This document shows positions 34,285-43,421 of a stretch of 48,178 nt of DNA, piece after piece. A program made the position numbers and the translations under genes. The DNA is from Phycisphaerales bacterium (GTDB lineage Bacteria; Planctomycetota; Phycisphaerae; Sedimentisphaerales; Anaerobacaceae): NCBI GenBank assembly GCA_020352215.1, contig CP070675.1, positions 5,924,877 to 5,973,054 on the forward strand, read 5' to 3'. The notes beneath the pieces are model-generated. The model searched no databases, was not told where the DNA came from, and saw nothing but the letters and a program-made list of their open reading frames with translations. The stretch's first letter is position 1. Each line of letters starts with the position of its first letter.

Positions 34285-37200
34285 TTACTTCCCCGCAGTT
34301 TGCTCTTCGTATTCAGCGCTCGGCTCTTCGGGCTCTTCCGGCTCCTGGCCACAGTTCAGTTGAGCCAGCTGCTCCATCAAGGCGTACCTTCCCACCGCAT
34401 CGTTCCGCGCCAGCTTTATCAACTCCGCTGCAACCTCAGGCTTGGACTGCTTGAGCACTCTAAACCGGTTCTCGCCGTACGCGTACTCCTCGAAATCACC
34501 CGTCGGAGCCTTCGAATCGAGCTGCAACGGGTTCTTGCCTTGTTCTTTAAGTCGTGGATCGAACCTGTATAGCGGCCAATGCCCGCAGGCAACGGCCTTC
34601 TTCTGCTCCAGGTACCCCTTCGTCATGTTTATGCCATGGGCGATGCAGTGGGCGTAGGCGATAATCAGCGAAGGTCCCGGATACGCTTCAGCTTCGGCGA
34701 AGGCCTTAACCGTCTGATTGGTGTTCGCTCCCAGCGCAACCTTGGCAACATAGATGTTTCCGTAGGTCATGGCCAGAAGTCCCAGATCCTTCTTTGGTGC
34801 CGGCTTGCCTGCGGCGGCGAACTTAGCCACGGCCGCTCGCGGCGTGGACTTCGACATCTGACCGCCGGTGTTGGAGTACACTTCGGTGTCCAGCACGAGC
34901 ACATTCACGTCCGAACCGCTGGCCAAAACGTGGTCCAGCCCGCCATAGCCGATGTCATAGGCCCATCCGTCACCGCCAAGCGCCCAAACCGATTTGCGCA
35001 CGAGGTAATCGGCAACTGTCAGAAGCCGCTTGCAGTCGTTGCAGCCGCTCTTCTCACACTGCTTCTTCAACTCGCCTACCAACGTCCGGTGCGCTTCGAT
35101 GGAACTCTGATCAGGATCATCGGCCAAAGCCGCGTCCCGGACTTCTTCCGCCAACCCGGCGTCCACACAGCCTCCGCTCACCACCTTATCCAGCAGCTGA
35201 ATGCCGCTCTCCCTGAATTTGTTTATTGTTAGGCGCATACCCATTGCAAACTCGGCGTTGTCCTCAAACAGACTGTTGCTCCAGGTCGGCCCCCTCCCGT
35301 CGGCTCGCTTGCCATAGGGCGTTGTGGGGAGATTGCCGCCATAAATCGACGAGCAGCCTGTCGCGTTGCCAATCAAGGCCCTGTCTCCGAAAAGCTGCGT
35401 TAGCAGCTTGACATAGGCCGTCTCGCCGCAACCCGCACACGCACCGGAGTACTCGAACAGAGGCTCGATTAGCTGACTACCCTTGACACTGTTGGCCTTG
35501 AAGAGCTTGGGATCAGTATTGGGTATCGACAGGAAGAAGGCATAGTTCTCGCGCTCGGCGGCACGAATCGGTTCCTGCAACGCCATATTGATCGCCTTTC
35601 GGCCGGTCGGCTGTTTGTTCTGGTCCTTTTCCTGCGCCGGGCAGGCTACAACACATGCGCCACAACCCGTGCAATCCTCTGGCGCCACCTGAACCGTGAA
35701 CTTCATTCCGGCAAAGTCCTTGCCCTTTGCGTCGGCACTCTTGAGAGTCGCAGGAGCACCCTTGAGACACGCTCCATCATAGGCCTTTATCCGTATCGCT
35801 GCGTGCGGACAGACCAAGGAGCAGGTTCCACACTGAATGCAAACATCAGGCTCCCACTGCGGTATGTTCACGCCGATATTGCGCTTCTCAAACTTGGTGG
35901 TGCCGGTCGGAAACTTGCCATCAACCGGCATCTTGCTCACCGGCACCTTGTCCCCCCGACGCGCCATAAGCTCTGCCGTGACATCCTTGACAAAGTCAGG
36001 GGCATCATCCGGAACCGTCGGCGGCATCGCCGTCTTGCTCGTTACCGAGTCAGGGACAGTAACTTCATATACCTTGTCGAGAGCACCATCGACGGCCGCA
36101 TAGTTCATCTCAATTACCTTCTGGCCCTTTTTGCCGTAAGTCTTCTCGATGGCGTCCTTGATGGCCGCAACCGCAGTCGCCTGCGGGATGATGTCGCTGA
36201 TCTTGAAAAACGCGGTCTGCATGATCACGTTTATTCGCGCACCAAGTCCAAGTTCCTCAGCAAGTGAAATCGCATCGATCACGTAGAATTTCAACTTCTT
36301 ATCTATTATCTGCTTCTGGACTTCTCGCGGGAGAGTATCCCACACCTCATCCTTGCGGTGGCTGCTCGTCAACAAGAACGTCGCCCCCTCACGCGCATCC
36401 GACAGCATATCATACTTCTCAAGAAAGCTCGGATTGTGACATGCGACAAAGTCGGCTTTGCTTACGAGGTACGGCCTTCGAATCACCTTCTCGCCAAACC
36501 GCAGATGCGAGACCGTGACAGCGCCGGCCTTTTTTGAATCATACACAAAGTAACCCTGGGCGTAGTTATCTGTCTGCTCGCCGATGATTTTTATCGAGTT
36601 CCTGTTCGCGCCGACGGTGCCGTCGGAGCCAAGACCCCAGAACATCGCAGAGTACAATCCTTCGCTGCCTACGTCAAAAGACTCGTCAACATCAAGGCTG
36701 CCGTTGGTCACATCATCGATGATGCCCACTGTAAAACCGTTCTTGGGCTCAGCGGCGTCAAGGTTATCAAAAACTGCCTTGGCCATAGCGGGCGTGAATT
36801 CCTTTGACCCCAGCCCGTACCGTCCTCCGACAATTAGCGGATAGTCCTCGAACGGGCCCTCACCCCTGCCCATGGCCTCACCTATGGCAGTGCGAACATC
36901 AAGGTACAGCGGCTCACCGAGAGCGCCCGGCTCTTTGGTTCTGTCAAGAACGGCGATCTTCTTCACGCTCTTTGGCAAGGCAGCGATAAAGTGCTTGCCG
37001 CTGAACGGCCTGTACAGTCGCACCTTCAGCAGGCCAACTTTTTCGCCCTTCGACGCGAGGAACTCCACCGTCTCATGCGTCGTATCGGCTCCCGAACCCA
37101 TCATTATGATGACCTTCTCGGCATCGGCCGGTCCCACATAGTCAAACAAACGATACTGTCGCCCCACGATCTTCGCGAACTTGTCCATCGTATCCTGGAC

Positions 37201-37926
37201 AATCTGCGGTACCGCCAGGTAATACTTGTTCACCGTTTCTCTGCCCTGGAAATAGACATCGGGGTTCTGTGCTGTGCCGCCTATCACAGGCCGATCCGGG
37301 GACAGCGCCCGCGCTCTGTGCTGGGCGACAAGGTCCTCATCAATCATCGCCCGCATGTCGTCGAACGTAAACTCCTCAACCTTCTGAACTTCATGGCTCG
37401 TTCGAAAACCATCAAAGAAATGCAGGAGAGCGACCCGCGAAGCCAGTGTCGCCTGCTGAGCGATCAGCGCAAAATCCATGACCTCCTGGACGTTGCACGA
37501 GGCAATCATGCCAAAGCCGGTCTCGCGACACGTCATAACATCCGAGTGATCTCCAAATATCGACAGCGCCTGGCACGCCAGCGAGCGGGCGGATATGTGG
37601 AAAACAGTCGGCAACAGTTCTCCTGCGATCTTGTACATATTGGGAATCATCAGTAGGAGACCCTGGGATGCCGTGAAGGTCGTTGTCAGGGCACCCGTCG
37701 CCAGCGCACCGTGGACCGCGCCGGCCGCCCCTCCCTCAGACTGCATCTCTGTGACGGACGGGATCGTACCCCAAATGTTGGGCTCACCCTTGGCTGTCTT
37801 TGCATCCGCGATTTCCCCCATGGCTGAGCTCGGAGTAATCGGATAAATCGCGATAACCTCGTTTGTAGCGTGGGCCACATATGCCGCCGCTGCATTGCCG
37901 TCAATTGTCACCATTCTGCGCTTCAT
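34285..37926 (-). CDS. nifJ: Pyruvate:ferredoxin (flavodoxin) oxidoreductase
   Basis: 1213 residues, the usual size of the single-chain enzyme. The ATG at 37926 has GGTGGAG 5 bases upstream; a GTG two codons earlier is less likely. Domains in order: pyruvate-binding alpha-like domain with YPITPSSAMGE (28-38) and SQGLLLMIPNMYKIAGE; the transketolase-C-like part; the gamma-type domain (FWGLGSDGTVGANRNSIKII); two [4Fe-4S] clusters (CIQCGTCSLVCP and CTGCGACVVACP); then the TPP domain with a proximal cluster Cys pair (CAGCGETAYVKLL), GDGWAYDIGYGGLDHVL and NTGGQMSKSTP. It converts pyruvate and CoA to acetyl-CoA and CO2 and reduces ferredoxin, in the cytoplasm. Its presence indicates anaerobic metabolism. 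A lipoprotein gene follows after one base. Confidence 0.97.
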   Translation of the reverse strand: MKRRMVTIDGNAAAAYVAHATNEVIAIYPITPSSAMGEIADAKTAKGEPNIWGTIPSVTEMQSEGGAAGAVHGALATGALTTTFTASQGLLLMIPNMYKIAGELLPTVFHISARSLACQALSIFGDHSDVMTCRETGFGMIASCNVQEVMDFALIAQQATLASRVALLHFFDGFRTSHEVQKVEEFTFDDMRAMIDEDLVAQHRARALSPDRPVIGGTAQNPDVYFQGRETVNKYYLAVPQIVQDTMDKFAKIVGRQYRLFDYVGPADAEKVIIMMGSGADTTHETVEFLASKGEKVGLLKVRLYRPFSGKHFIAALPKSVKKIAVLDRTKEPGALGEPLYLDVRTAIGEAMGRGEGPFEDYPLIVGGRYGLGSKEFTPAMAKAVFDNLDAAEPKNGFTVGIIDDVTNGSLDVDESFDVGSEGLYSAMFWGLGSDGTVGANRNSIKIIGEQTDNYAQGYFVYDSKKAGAVTVSHLRFGEKVIRRPYLVSKADFVACHNPSFLEKYDMLSDAREGATFLLTSSHRKDEVWDTLPREVQKQIIDKKLKFYVIDAISLAEELGLGARINVIMQTAFFKISDIIPQATAVAAIKDAIEKTYGKKGQKVIEMNYAAVDGALDKVYEVTVPDSVTSKTAMPPTVPDDAPDFVKDVTAELMARRGDKVPVSKMPVDGKFPTGTTKFEKRNIGVNIPQWEPDVCIQCGTCSLVCPHAAIRIKAYDGACLKGAPATLKSADAKGKDFAGMKFTVQVAPEDCTGCGACVVACPAQEKDQNKQPTGRKAINMALQEPIRAAERENYAFFLSIPNTDPKLFKANSVKGSQLIEPLFEYSGACAGCGETAYVKLLTQLFGDRALIGNATGCSSIYGGNLPTTPYGKRADGRGPTWSNSLFEDNAEFAMGMRLTINKFRESGIQLLDKVVSGGCVDAGLAEEVRDAALADDPDQSSIEAHRTLVGELKKQCEKSGCNDCKRLLTVADYLVRKSVWALGGDGWAYDIGYGGLDHVLASGSDVNVLVLDTEVYSNTGGQMSKSTPRAAVAKFAAAGKPAPKKDLGLLAMTYGNIYVAKVALGANTNQTVKAFAEAEAYPGPSLIIAYAHCIAHGINMTKGYLEQKKAVACGHWPLYRFDPRLKEQGKNPLQLDSKAPTGDFEEYAYGENRFRVLKQSKPEVAAELIKLARNDAVGRYALMEQLAQLNCGQEPEEPEEPSAEYEEQTAGK

Positions 37927-38062
37927 AGTCACTCCACCTTCTGCAAAACTGAATACGTAAAACCCATCGCGGCTGGCACCGCTTCTGTGCAGATTTTAGA
38001 AACACGTCTCCTGCACGCCGACTACTGATACTCAGAGACAGGAAAAGTCAACCTTATCGGCC

Positions 38063-38081
38063 CTCGACACAGATAGTCGAG
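38063..38081. promoter_or_regulatory. Inverted repeat upstream of nifJ
   Basis: CTCGAC (38063-38068), seven bases, GTCGAG (38076-38081): a perfect 6-base dyad in the divergent intergenic region. Just toward nifJ lies a TTGACT on the minus strand, a possible -35. It could be an operator for a redox or carbon regulator. No known consensus (Rex, Fnr) matches. Confidence 0.3.
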
Positions 38082-38255
38082 CACCAGCGAATATTGTTTA
38101 TACAACGTCTCGCCTGACCAGGCAACGCAAAATTTAGACCTCGTCGAAGCACAATCACGTAAACATAGCCAGAAAAGTAGCTTACAGGATCAAACATGCC
38201 CCAATTGCGCCGGGAGCAGAGTCCGGAACAAAAGGGAAGATTCTAAAGAAACCTC

Positions 38256-38283
38256 TTGTCTTGTCCGAGAACTTGGGTATAAT
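38256..38283 (+). promoter_or_regulatory. Predicted promoter of the S8 protease gene
   Basis: TTGTCT (38256-38261), a 16-base spacer and a perfect TATAAT (38278-38283), about 70 bases before the ATG at 38353. Confidence 0.55.
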
Positions 38284-38352
38284 GGCGAGCATAGGATGGA
38301 GAATATTTCCGCAGGTTTTGGAGATTGTGTGATTGCTTAGGAGGAGTTGGTC

Positions 38353-40827
38353 ATGAAAAGACTGTGTCTGCGTCTTTCAATTCTGTCGCTCTGCACATGT
38401 TTGCTTGCGCCGACAGGATTCGCGGAAGGCCCAGTCTTCGAAAGGCCTTTGCCTCGGCCCGGCCGCAACCATGTCCTGGGTGAAATCCTCGTTAGATTCA
38501 AACCCGGCACCGCAGAGGACACCATAGCCAACCTGAACTCAACCCACGGCACCGCTGCGCTATACACAAGTCAGCTTGCGGGCTTCACAAGATTGAGGAT
38601 CCCAAGTGATAAGACCGTGGCTGAAATGGTCGAAATCTACAGCGAGGACATCAACGTTGAGTATGCCGAGGCAAACTGCCTCGCCTACGCAATGATGGTC
38701 CCAAATGACGAACTGTACCACCTGCAATGGCACCTTTGCAATCCAACCTTCGGCGGCATTCAAATGGAATCCGCATGGGATGAGACCACCGGAGAGGGAG
38801 TAGTTGTTGCTATCCTCGATACAGGCATCGCCTTTGAAATCCCTTCCGAAGGCCCCACAGACCCCAACAGTACAGACCCCAACAGCTGCAACGAACAAGC
38901 TCCGGACTTAGCCCAAACCTGCTTTATGACCGGCTACGACTTCGTCAATAACGATGATCATCCCTACGACGATTCGAGCCCCGGCCACGGGACCCATGTG
39001 GCCGGAACCGTAGCACAAAGTACCAACAACACGATTGGAACCGCCGGAGTTGCCCCGCAAGTCTGCCTAATGCCCGTGAAGGTCCTTGACAATACAGGTG
39101 CGGGAACCTACGCGGATGTGGCGGACGGTATCGTCTGGGCCACTCAGCGTGGCGCGCACGTCATCAACCTCGGGCTGGGAGGAAGTGAACCCTCCCTCAC
39201 TCTTGAGAACGCAGTAGCTTACGCTTGGACCAACGGCGCAGTTGTCGTAGCCGCCGCCGGAAATGACCGCACAGACACGGTTAGCTACCCTGCCGCTTAC
39301 AACAACTACGTTATCGCCGTGGGAGCCACGCGTTACGATGAAACGCCTGCCTATTATTCCAACGGCGGACCGAATCTGGATCTTATGGCTCCGGGAGGTG
39401 ACCTCAGTGTCGACCAGAACGGAGACGGCTACGGCGATGGCATCTTACAGCAGACCTGTGAGCTAAATGGCAGTGGAGCGATATCATGGGGCTACTGCTT
39501 CATGGAGGGAACATCGATGGCCGCTGCACATGTCTCAGCGGCTGCGGCATTGGTCATAGCCAAGGGATCCGTTACGACGGTCGCTGAAGTCAGAGAAGCT
39601 CTGCAGTCCACCGCAGAAGACAAAGGAGAACCGGGCAACGATCCGCTATATGGCTGGGGGATAATAGACGCCCACGCCGCTCTTCAATGGATGCCAGGCC
39701 CGTCACCACTGATCGAGGCAAAGTTCACTGCAGAACCTACAACTAACGACATCCCCTTGGGTGTGCAGTTCATAGATCAATCCACAGGCGACATCACGAG
39801 CTGGCTCTGGGACTTCGGCGACGGAGAAACATCAACACTGCAAAATCCGATTCATGCTTACGGTGACGCTCGTCTATACACGGTGAGCCTAACCGTGACA
39901 GGCCCAGCAGGCTCGGATACGGAGACTAAGGAAAACTTCATCAACACCACAATACCATCGTCTATAACGTGCGACTTCGCAGGACAGCCCACAAGTGGTG
40001 ATGCACCGTTACTCGTGCAATTCACTGACAAATCCACAGCCCTTGCATACCGCACCTTCCGTGGTAATGGGGGCGTTGTAATTGGAGTGATAGAAGCTGA
40101 TATCTCCGAGCATGTTGCCGTGTGGTCCTGGAATTTCGGCGACGGCGGAACGTCACAACTGCGGAATCCTTCACACACGTACGCCCAACCCGGCGAGTAC
40201 ATGGTCCGCTTGACTCTTACAGGCCCCGGTATACCGGTCACTGAGGTCAAATCTGACTACATCCTTGTGCTACCACCACCACCTGTGGCGCATTTCACAG
40301 TGGATCCAAACGCTGGCGATGCGCCCTTGACCGTGCAATTCACTGACAAATCTTCGGGAAGCGTCACGGCCTGGTCGTGGGATTTCGGCGACGGAGGAAC
40401 ATCAAACCTCCAGAGTCCATCTCACACCTACGAGGACCCAGGCGATTACACGGTGACTCTGACCGCAACAGGGCCCAGGGGATTGGATACCAGAACCGAA
40501 ACGGACTGTATCCACGTCATCCCTCCAGTGATAGCACACGTGACCATCGACAAGTCACGACAGTACCTTGGTCTCTTGTGGGCCAGGGTCACAGCATCTG
40601 TTACAATTAGAAACAAAGTCCCCGACGGCCTACCCATTGAAAACGCGATAGTAGAAGGATACTGGAGTGGCTACTACACCGGCGCCGTCACAGGTACTAC
40701 GAATAATGAGGGGACGGTCACCTTCAAGACAAACTGGATGCCGAAATCGCGCACAGCCACATTCACTATCGACAAAGTGACGAAAGACGAGCGGGAGCTT
40801 ACTCCAGTAGGCGAGACGAGTGAATAA
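38353..40827 (+). CDS. Secreted subtilisin-like (S8) serine protease with three PKD domains
   Basis: 824 residues. AGGAGGAG lies 6 bases before the ATG at 38353. A signal peptide (MKRLCLRLSILSLCTCLLAP, ending near GFAEG) is followed by a fervidolysin-like propeptide (ILVRFKPGTAEDTIANLN). The S8 domain carries the whole triad: Asp156 (AILDTGIA), His212 (GHGTHVAGT) and Ser388 (GTSMAAAHVSAAAAL), with oxyanion Asn304 (AAAGND). Three PKD domains follow, each with WxWDFGDG or WSWNFGDGG and HTY; the second holds an extra ~24 residues before its WSWNFGDGG. A C-terminal Ig-like module (ASVTIRNKVPDG ... FTIDKVTKDE) ends the protein. It should degrade proteins outside the cell after autocatalytic removal of the propeptide. 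PKD domains often aid binding to insoluble substrate. No sorting tag is visible. Confidence 0.93.
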   Translation: MKRLCLRLSILSLCTCLLAPTGFAEGPVFERPLPRPGRNHVLGEILVRFKPGTAEDTIANLNSTHGTAALYTSQLAGFTRLRIPSDKTVAEMVEIYSEDINVEYAEANCLAYAMMVPNDELYHLQWHLCNPTFGGIQMESAWDETTGEGVVVAILDTGIAFEIPSEGPTDPNSTDPNSCNEQAPDLAQTCFMTGYDFVNNDDHPYDDSSPGHGTHVAGTVAQSTNNTIGTAGVAPQVCLMPVKVLDNTGAGTYADVADGIVWATQRGAHVINLGLGGSEPSLTLENAVAYAWTNGAVVVAAAGNDRTDTVSYPAAYNNYVIAVGATRYDETPAYYSNGGPNLDLMAPGGDLSVDQNGDGYGDGILQQTCELNGSGAISWGYCFMEGTSMAAAHVSAAAALVIAKGSVTTVAEVREALQSTAEDKGEPGNDPLYGWGIIDAHAALQWMPGPSPLIEAKFTAEPTTNDIPLGVQFIDQSTGDITSWLWDFGDGETSTLQNPIHAYGDARLYTVSLTVTGPAGSDTETKENFINTTIPSSITCDFAGQPTSGDAPLLVQFTDKSTALAYRTFRGNGGVVIGVIEADISEHVAVWSWNFGDGGTSQLRNPSHTYAQPGEYMVRLTLTGPGIPVTEVKSDYILVLPPPPVAHFTVDPNAGDAPLTVQFTDKSSGSVTAWSWDFGDGGTSNLQSPSHTYEDPGDYTVTLTATGPRGLDTRTETDCIHVIPPVIAHVTIDKSRQYLGLLWARVTASVTIRNKVPDGLPIENAIVEGYWSGYYTGAVTGTTNNEGTVTFKTNWMPKSRTATFTIDKVTKDERELTPVGETSE

Positions 40828-41086
40828 CTCTCAACTGATGTGTCTCTCTCCCAATCTGCTTTGATTTGCTGAGCGGCACCGTCTAGGGGTTAAGGAGCTT
40901 GCCCATTCTCTGGAATTTCGCGCGCAGGGCCAGGCCGCCCAGCAGAGGAACACACAAGAAATTCCCCGGCCAGCAGCTAACACAACCAGTCACAGTAACT
41001 ACTTCAAATGGCGATACTTGTGGCAATTCATCCGTCTGCCTTGCGTACAATGGGAACATTTTACGGCCACCGGAGTGGTTTTTTTC

Positions 41087-41114
41087 TTGACGGGCACATA
41101 CATAGATGTACTAT
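41087..41114 (+). promoter_or_regulatory. Predicted promoter of the PadR operon
   Basis: TTGACG (41087-41092), a 16-base spacer and TACTAT (41109-41114), after a run of T. The transcript would start near 41121 and reach the PadR ATG after about 30 bases. Confidence 0.6.
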
Positions 41115-41118
41115 GTAT
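41098..41118. promoter_or_regulatory. Perfect dyad, likely PadR operator
   Basis: ATACATAG (41098-41105), five bases, CTATGTAT (41111-41118): an exact 8-base inverted repeat. It covers the -10 box and part of the spacer, so a bound dimer would block polymerase. PadR-family regulators commonly bind AT-rich dyads with ATGT/ACAT halves and repress their own operon. Confidence 0.65.
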
Positions 41119-41151
41119 ATTGCGTATTCGCATGTGATTTGGAGATAGCAA

Positions 41152-41493
41152 ATGGCCATCAACAGAGATCTTGTTGCCGCTTCCGCCACGCCACTGATTC
41201 TTTCCATCCTCGCCGAAGGCGACAACTACGGCTACGCCATAATAAAACGAGTTTGTGACTTGTCGGGCGGCCGAATGGAGTGGACCGATGGAATGCTCTA
41301 TCCGGTCCTTCACCGCCTCGAGCAACAGAAACTGATACGATCGTTCGAGCGTCTCTCAGAACAGGGCAGACGCCGCAGGTACTACAGGCTGAACAAGCGA
41401 GGCGTCAAAGCCTTGACCGACCAGAAGAACCAGTGGTTGCTTGTATACTCCACCCTAAGAAAAGTATGGGAGAAGAGACCATGTTTGACCTGA
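41152..41493 (+). CDS. PadR-family transcriptional regulator
   Basis: 113 residues. GGAG lies 7 bases before the ATG. The sequence is a standard PadR winged helix: PLILSILAEGDNYGYAIIKR, GGRMEWTDGMLYPVLHRLEQ (recognition helix and wing start), then GRRRRYYRLNKRGVKAL. The short C-terminal helix gives a PadR-s2-size dimeric protein. It likely represses its own operon through the dyad at 41098-41118. Its stop overlaps the next start by 13 bases, so the two are translated together. Pairing of PadR with permease-prefix membrane proteins is common in Acidobacteria and Planctomycetota. Confidence 0.95.
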   Translation: MAINRDLVAASATPLILSILAEGDNYGYAIIKRVCDLSGGRMEWTDGMLYPVLHRLEQQKLIRSFERLSEQGRRRRYYRLNKRGVKALTDQKNQWLLVYSTLRKVWEKRPCLT

Positions 41494-42194
41494 ATGAGGA
41501 AATCACCGGATGGCGTGACAACCTCGCCCAATCTGAGACGCTCCGCGAGTCAGACATCGACGAACTTGATAGCCACCTGCGAGAAGAAATCAAACAACTG
41601 ACGGCTTCCAAGCTCTCGGAACGGGAAGCTTTTTGGGTCGCGACACACCGACTTGGTGACACCGCCAGTCTTGAGTCGGAGTTCGGAAAAACAAATGGCC
41701 CTTACATGGTCCGAAACAGGCTCTTCTGGATGACTGCGGGCGTCCTTGGCTACCTCCTGGTGACACGATTTGCAGGTTCCGTCTCAGAGGGTTGTGTGCT
41801 GCTTGCCGGTATCAGTGGTTTGCGGGGTTACAGCTTGGGACTCATTGGGATCATCTCCAAGGTTTTGATTTTGGCCATAACACTCTTCCTTTTCTACCGG
41901 GCCTACAGGCAAGACTGCAATAGCCCTGGGCTTGGCAAACTGGTTGGCAGCTTCAAGGGAAAGGTCATCCTGTTCACCGCTCTGGCCGTCTTTGTTATTG
42001 TCCTTGCCGTTGCTCAGCTTTTCCTCCCGGCCATGACGGTCCGAATGGTAAGTCTCAAAGAATACAGCCAAATGGCCCTCGTTTCGACATGGGTACAATT
42101 GGTGTTGCCTGTTCTACTACCCGTAATCCTGGTGATAATGCTGATCAAATTGCGCGCGCCAGAGTTGCGTGTAAGAGACATCGTGAGTCCCTGA
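41481..42194 (+). CDS. Permease-prefix-domain membrane protein
   Basis: 237 residues. The ATG at 41481 lies within the end of padR and has GGGAGAAGAG upstream. Residues 1-75 (MFDLNEEITGWRDNLAQ ... DELDSHLREEIKQL ... AFWVATHRLGD) are the permease-prefix domain usually found ahead of FtsX/MacB-like permeases. Here it is followed not by a permease but by four hydrophobic helices: LFWMTAGVLGYLLVTRF, LIGIISKVLILAITLFLFY, ILFTALAVFVIVLAVAQLF and VQLVLPVLLPVILVIMLI. It is an inner membrane protein, possibly a sensor or partner of a transporter coded elsewhere. Regulation is by the PadR protein, inferred from overlap and a shared promoter. Confidence 0.85.
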   Translation: MFDLNEEITGWRDNLAQSETLRESDIDELDSHLREEIKQLTASKLSEREAFWVATHRLGDTASLESEFGKTNGPYMVRNRLFWMTAGVLGYLLVTRFAGSVSEGCVLLAGISGLRGYSLGLIGIISKVLILAITLFLFYRAYRQDCNSPGLGKLVGSFKGKVILFTALAVFVIVLAVAQLFLPAMTVRMVSLKEYSQMALVSTWVQLVLPVLLPVILVIMLIKLRAPELRVRDIVSP

Positions 42195-42275
42195 AGAATG
42201 CCGGAAGTGCGAAGGTTGGCTTGGGCAGCCAGCTCCCGGCAGTGGAAAAACGACTTTAGATGTGGGAGGTGTACC

Positions 42276-43307
42276 ATGAAACGCACGTTCATCTACCTGA
42301 GCATTTTGTTTTCTGCCGTTCTTACCGTAGAGGCTCGTACAGTTGAACTGACACTCTGTCCGGCCAAAGCTCCTGGACTCGTGCACAGACACAGTCTCTT
42401 GCCGAAAGCCGAAGAGCAGATCGATTCGGACGCCTATCCCCTATATCAGAAGGCGATCCAATCGTTGCCCCAGAACTACGATAGAGGCAAAATTGACCGC
42501 TGGAGAAACATGCCGTTGAAGGATCTGCCGATCGAGGACGTGAAATCAGTACTGCAGAAACTCAACCCTTCGCTTCAACTGCTCCGGCAGGCAAGTCTCT
42601 GCAAGAAATGCAACTTCCCTGCAGTGAAGTCCGGTCGAGCCAAGGACAAACTTATGAAAGACCTGAGCAAGTATCGCCAGTTCGCCTTTGTCCTTGCCGT
42701 ACAGGCTCGGCTTCAAATAGCCGGAAATCAGTATGACGAAGCCACAGATACCATCCGAACGGGTTTTGCTATGGCAAGGCACCTGGGTGATACCGCCGTG
42801 CTGGTCCAGGGTCTGACGGGTGTGGCCACTGCGGCACTGATGTGTGGCCAGATTGAGCAGTTCATCCAGGCTCCCGATACACCGAGTCTTTACTGGGGCC
42901 TGCAAAGCCTGCCCAGCCCCTTGGTTGACCTGAACAAAACCATAGAACTCGAAACATCAAGTCTTAGAAACTACGATAAGAATCCTTTGGTCCGAAGGGA
43001 ATTAGAGAATAAATTGAAGCCGGCTCACGAGAGGGCACGCCTGGTGATGAAAAGATTTGACCGTGACGTGACGGCACTTCAATGCGTGGAGGCTATACGC
43101 CTCTACGCCGGCAGTCACAACGGCGAACTCCCAAATGAGCTTGGCGACGTCAGCGAGGTCCACATTCCTAATAATCCCGCTACGCAGAAGCCATTTGTCT
43201 ACCGCCGGACGGACAACGAAGCTGTCCTGGAAGGACCCGATCCGGAGGGGACACCAAGTGCGAAGGTATTACGGTACGAGCTGAAAGTGAGAGAACCTGG
43301 GAGGTAA
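42276..43307 (+). CDS. Exported protein of unknown function in the PadR operon
   Basis: 343 residues. GGGAGG lies 6 bases before the ATG at 42276; the frame extends upstream without support. A signal peptide (MKRTFIYLSILFSAVLTVEA) is followed by an alpha-helical protein: YPLYQKAIQSLPQNYD, LQLLRQASLCKKCNFP (a CxxC pair), FAFVLAVQARLQIAGNQYDE, helical repeats resembling TPR-like packing. The C-terminal part, VEAIRLYAGSHNGELPNEL and NNPATQKPFVYRR, is a motif seen at the end of many planctomycetal proteins of unknown role. It lies 81 bases after the permease-prefix gene and is probably in the same operon. I do not recognise a named family. Confidence 0.8.
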   Translation: MKRTFIYLSILFSAVLTVEARTVELTLCPAKAPGLVHRHSLLPKAEEQIDSDAYPLYQKAIQSLPQNYDRGKIDRWRNMPLKDLPIEDVKSVLQKLNPSLQLLRQASLCKKCNFPAVKSGRAKDKLMKDLSKYRQFAFVLAVQARLQIAGNQYDEATDTIRTGFAMARHLGDTAVLVQGLTGVATAALMCGQIEQFIQAPDTPSLYWGLQSLPSPLVDLNKTIELETSSLRNYDKNPLVRRELENKLKPAHERARLVMKRFDRDVTALQCVEAIRLYAGSHNGELPNELGDVSEVHIPNNPATQKPFVYRRTDNEAVLEGPDPEGTPSAKVLRYELKVREPGR

Positions 43308-43421
43308 ATGGGCTTCGAAAATCACTGCGGATGTTGAGCAAGGTCAAGAGGCAAAATACGATATGGCGATGCTCTCCTTTATCCTCGCCTCGACATCCTT
43401 CGCATTTGCGGTGACAAGATT

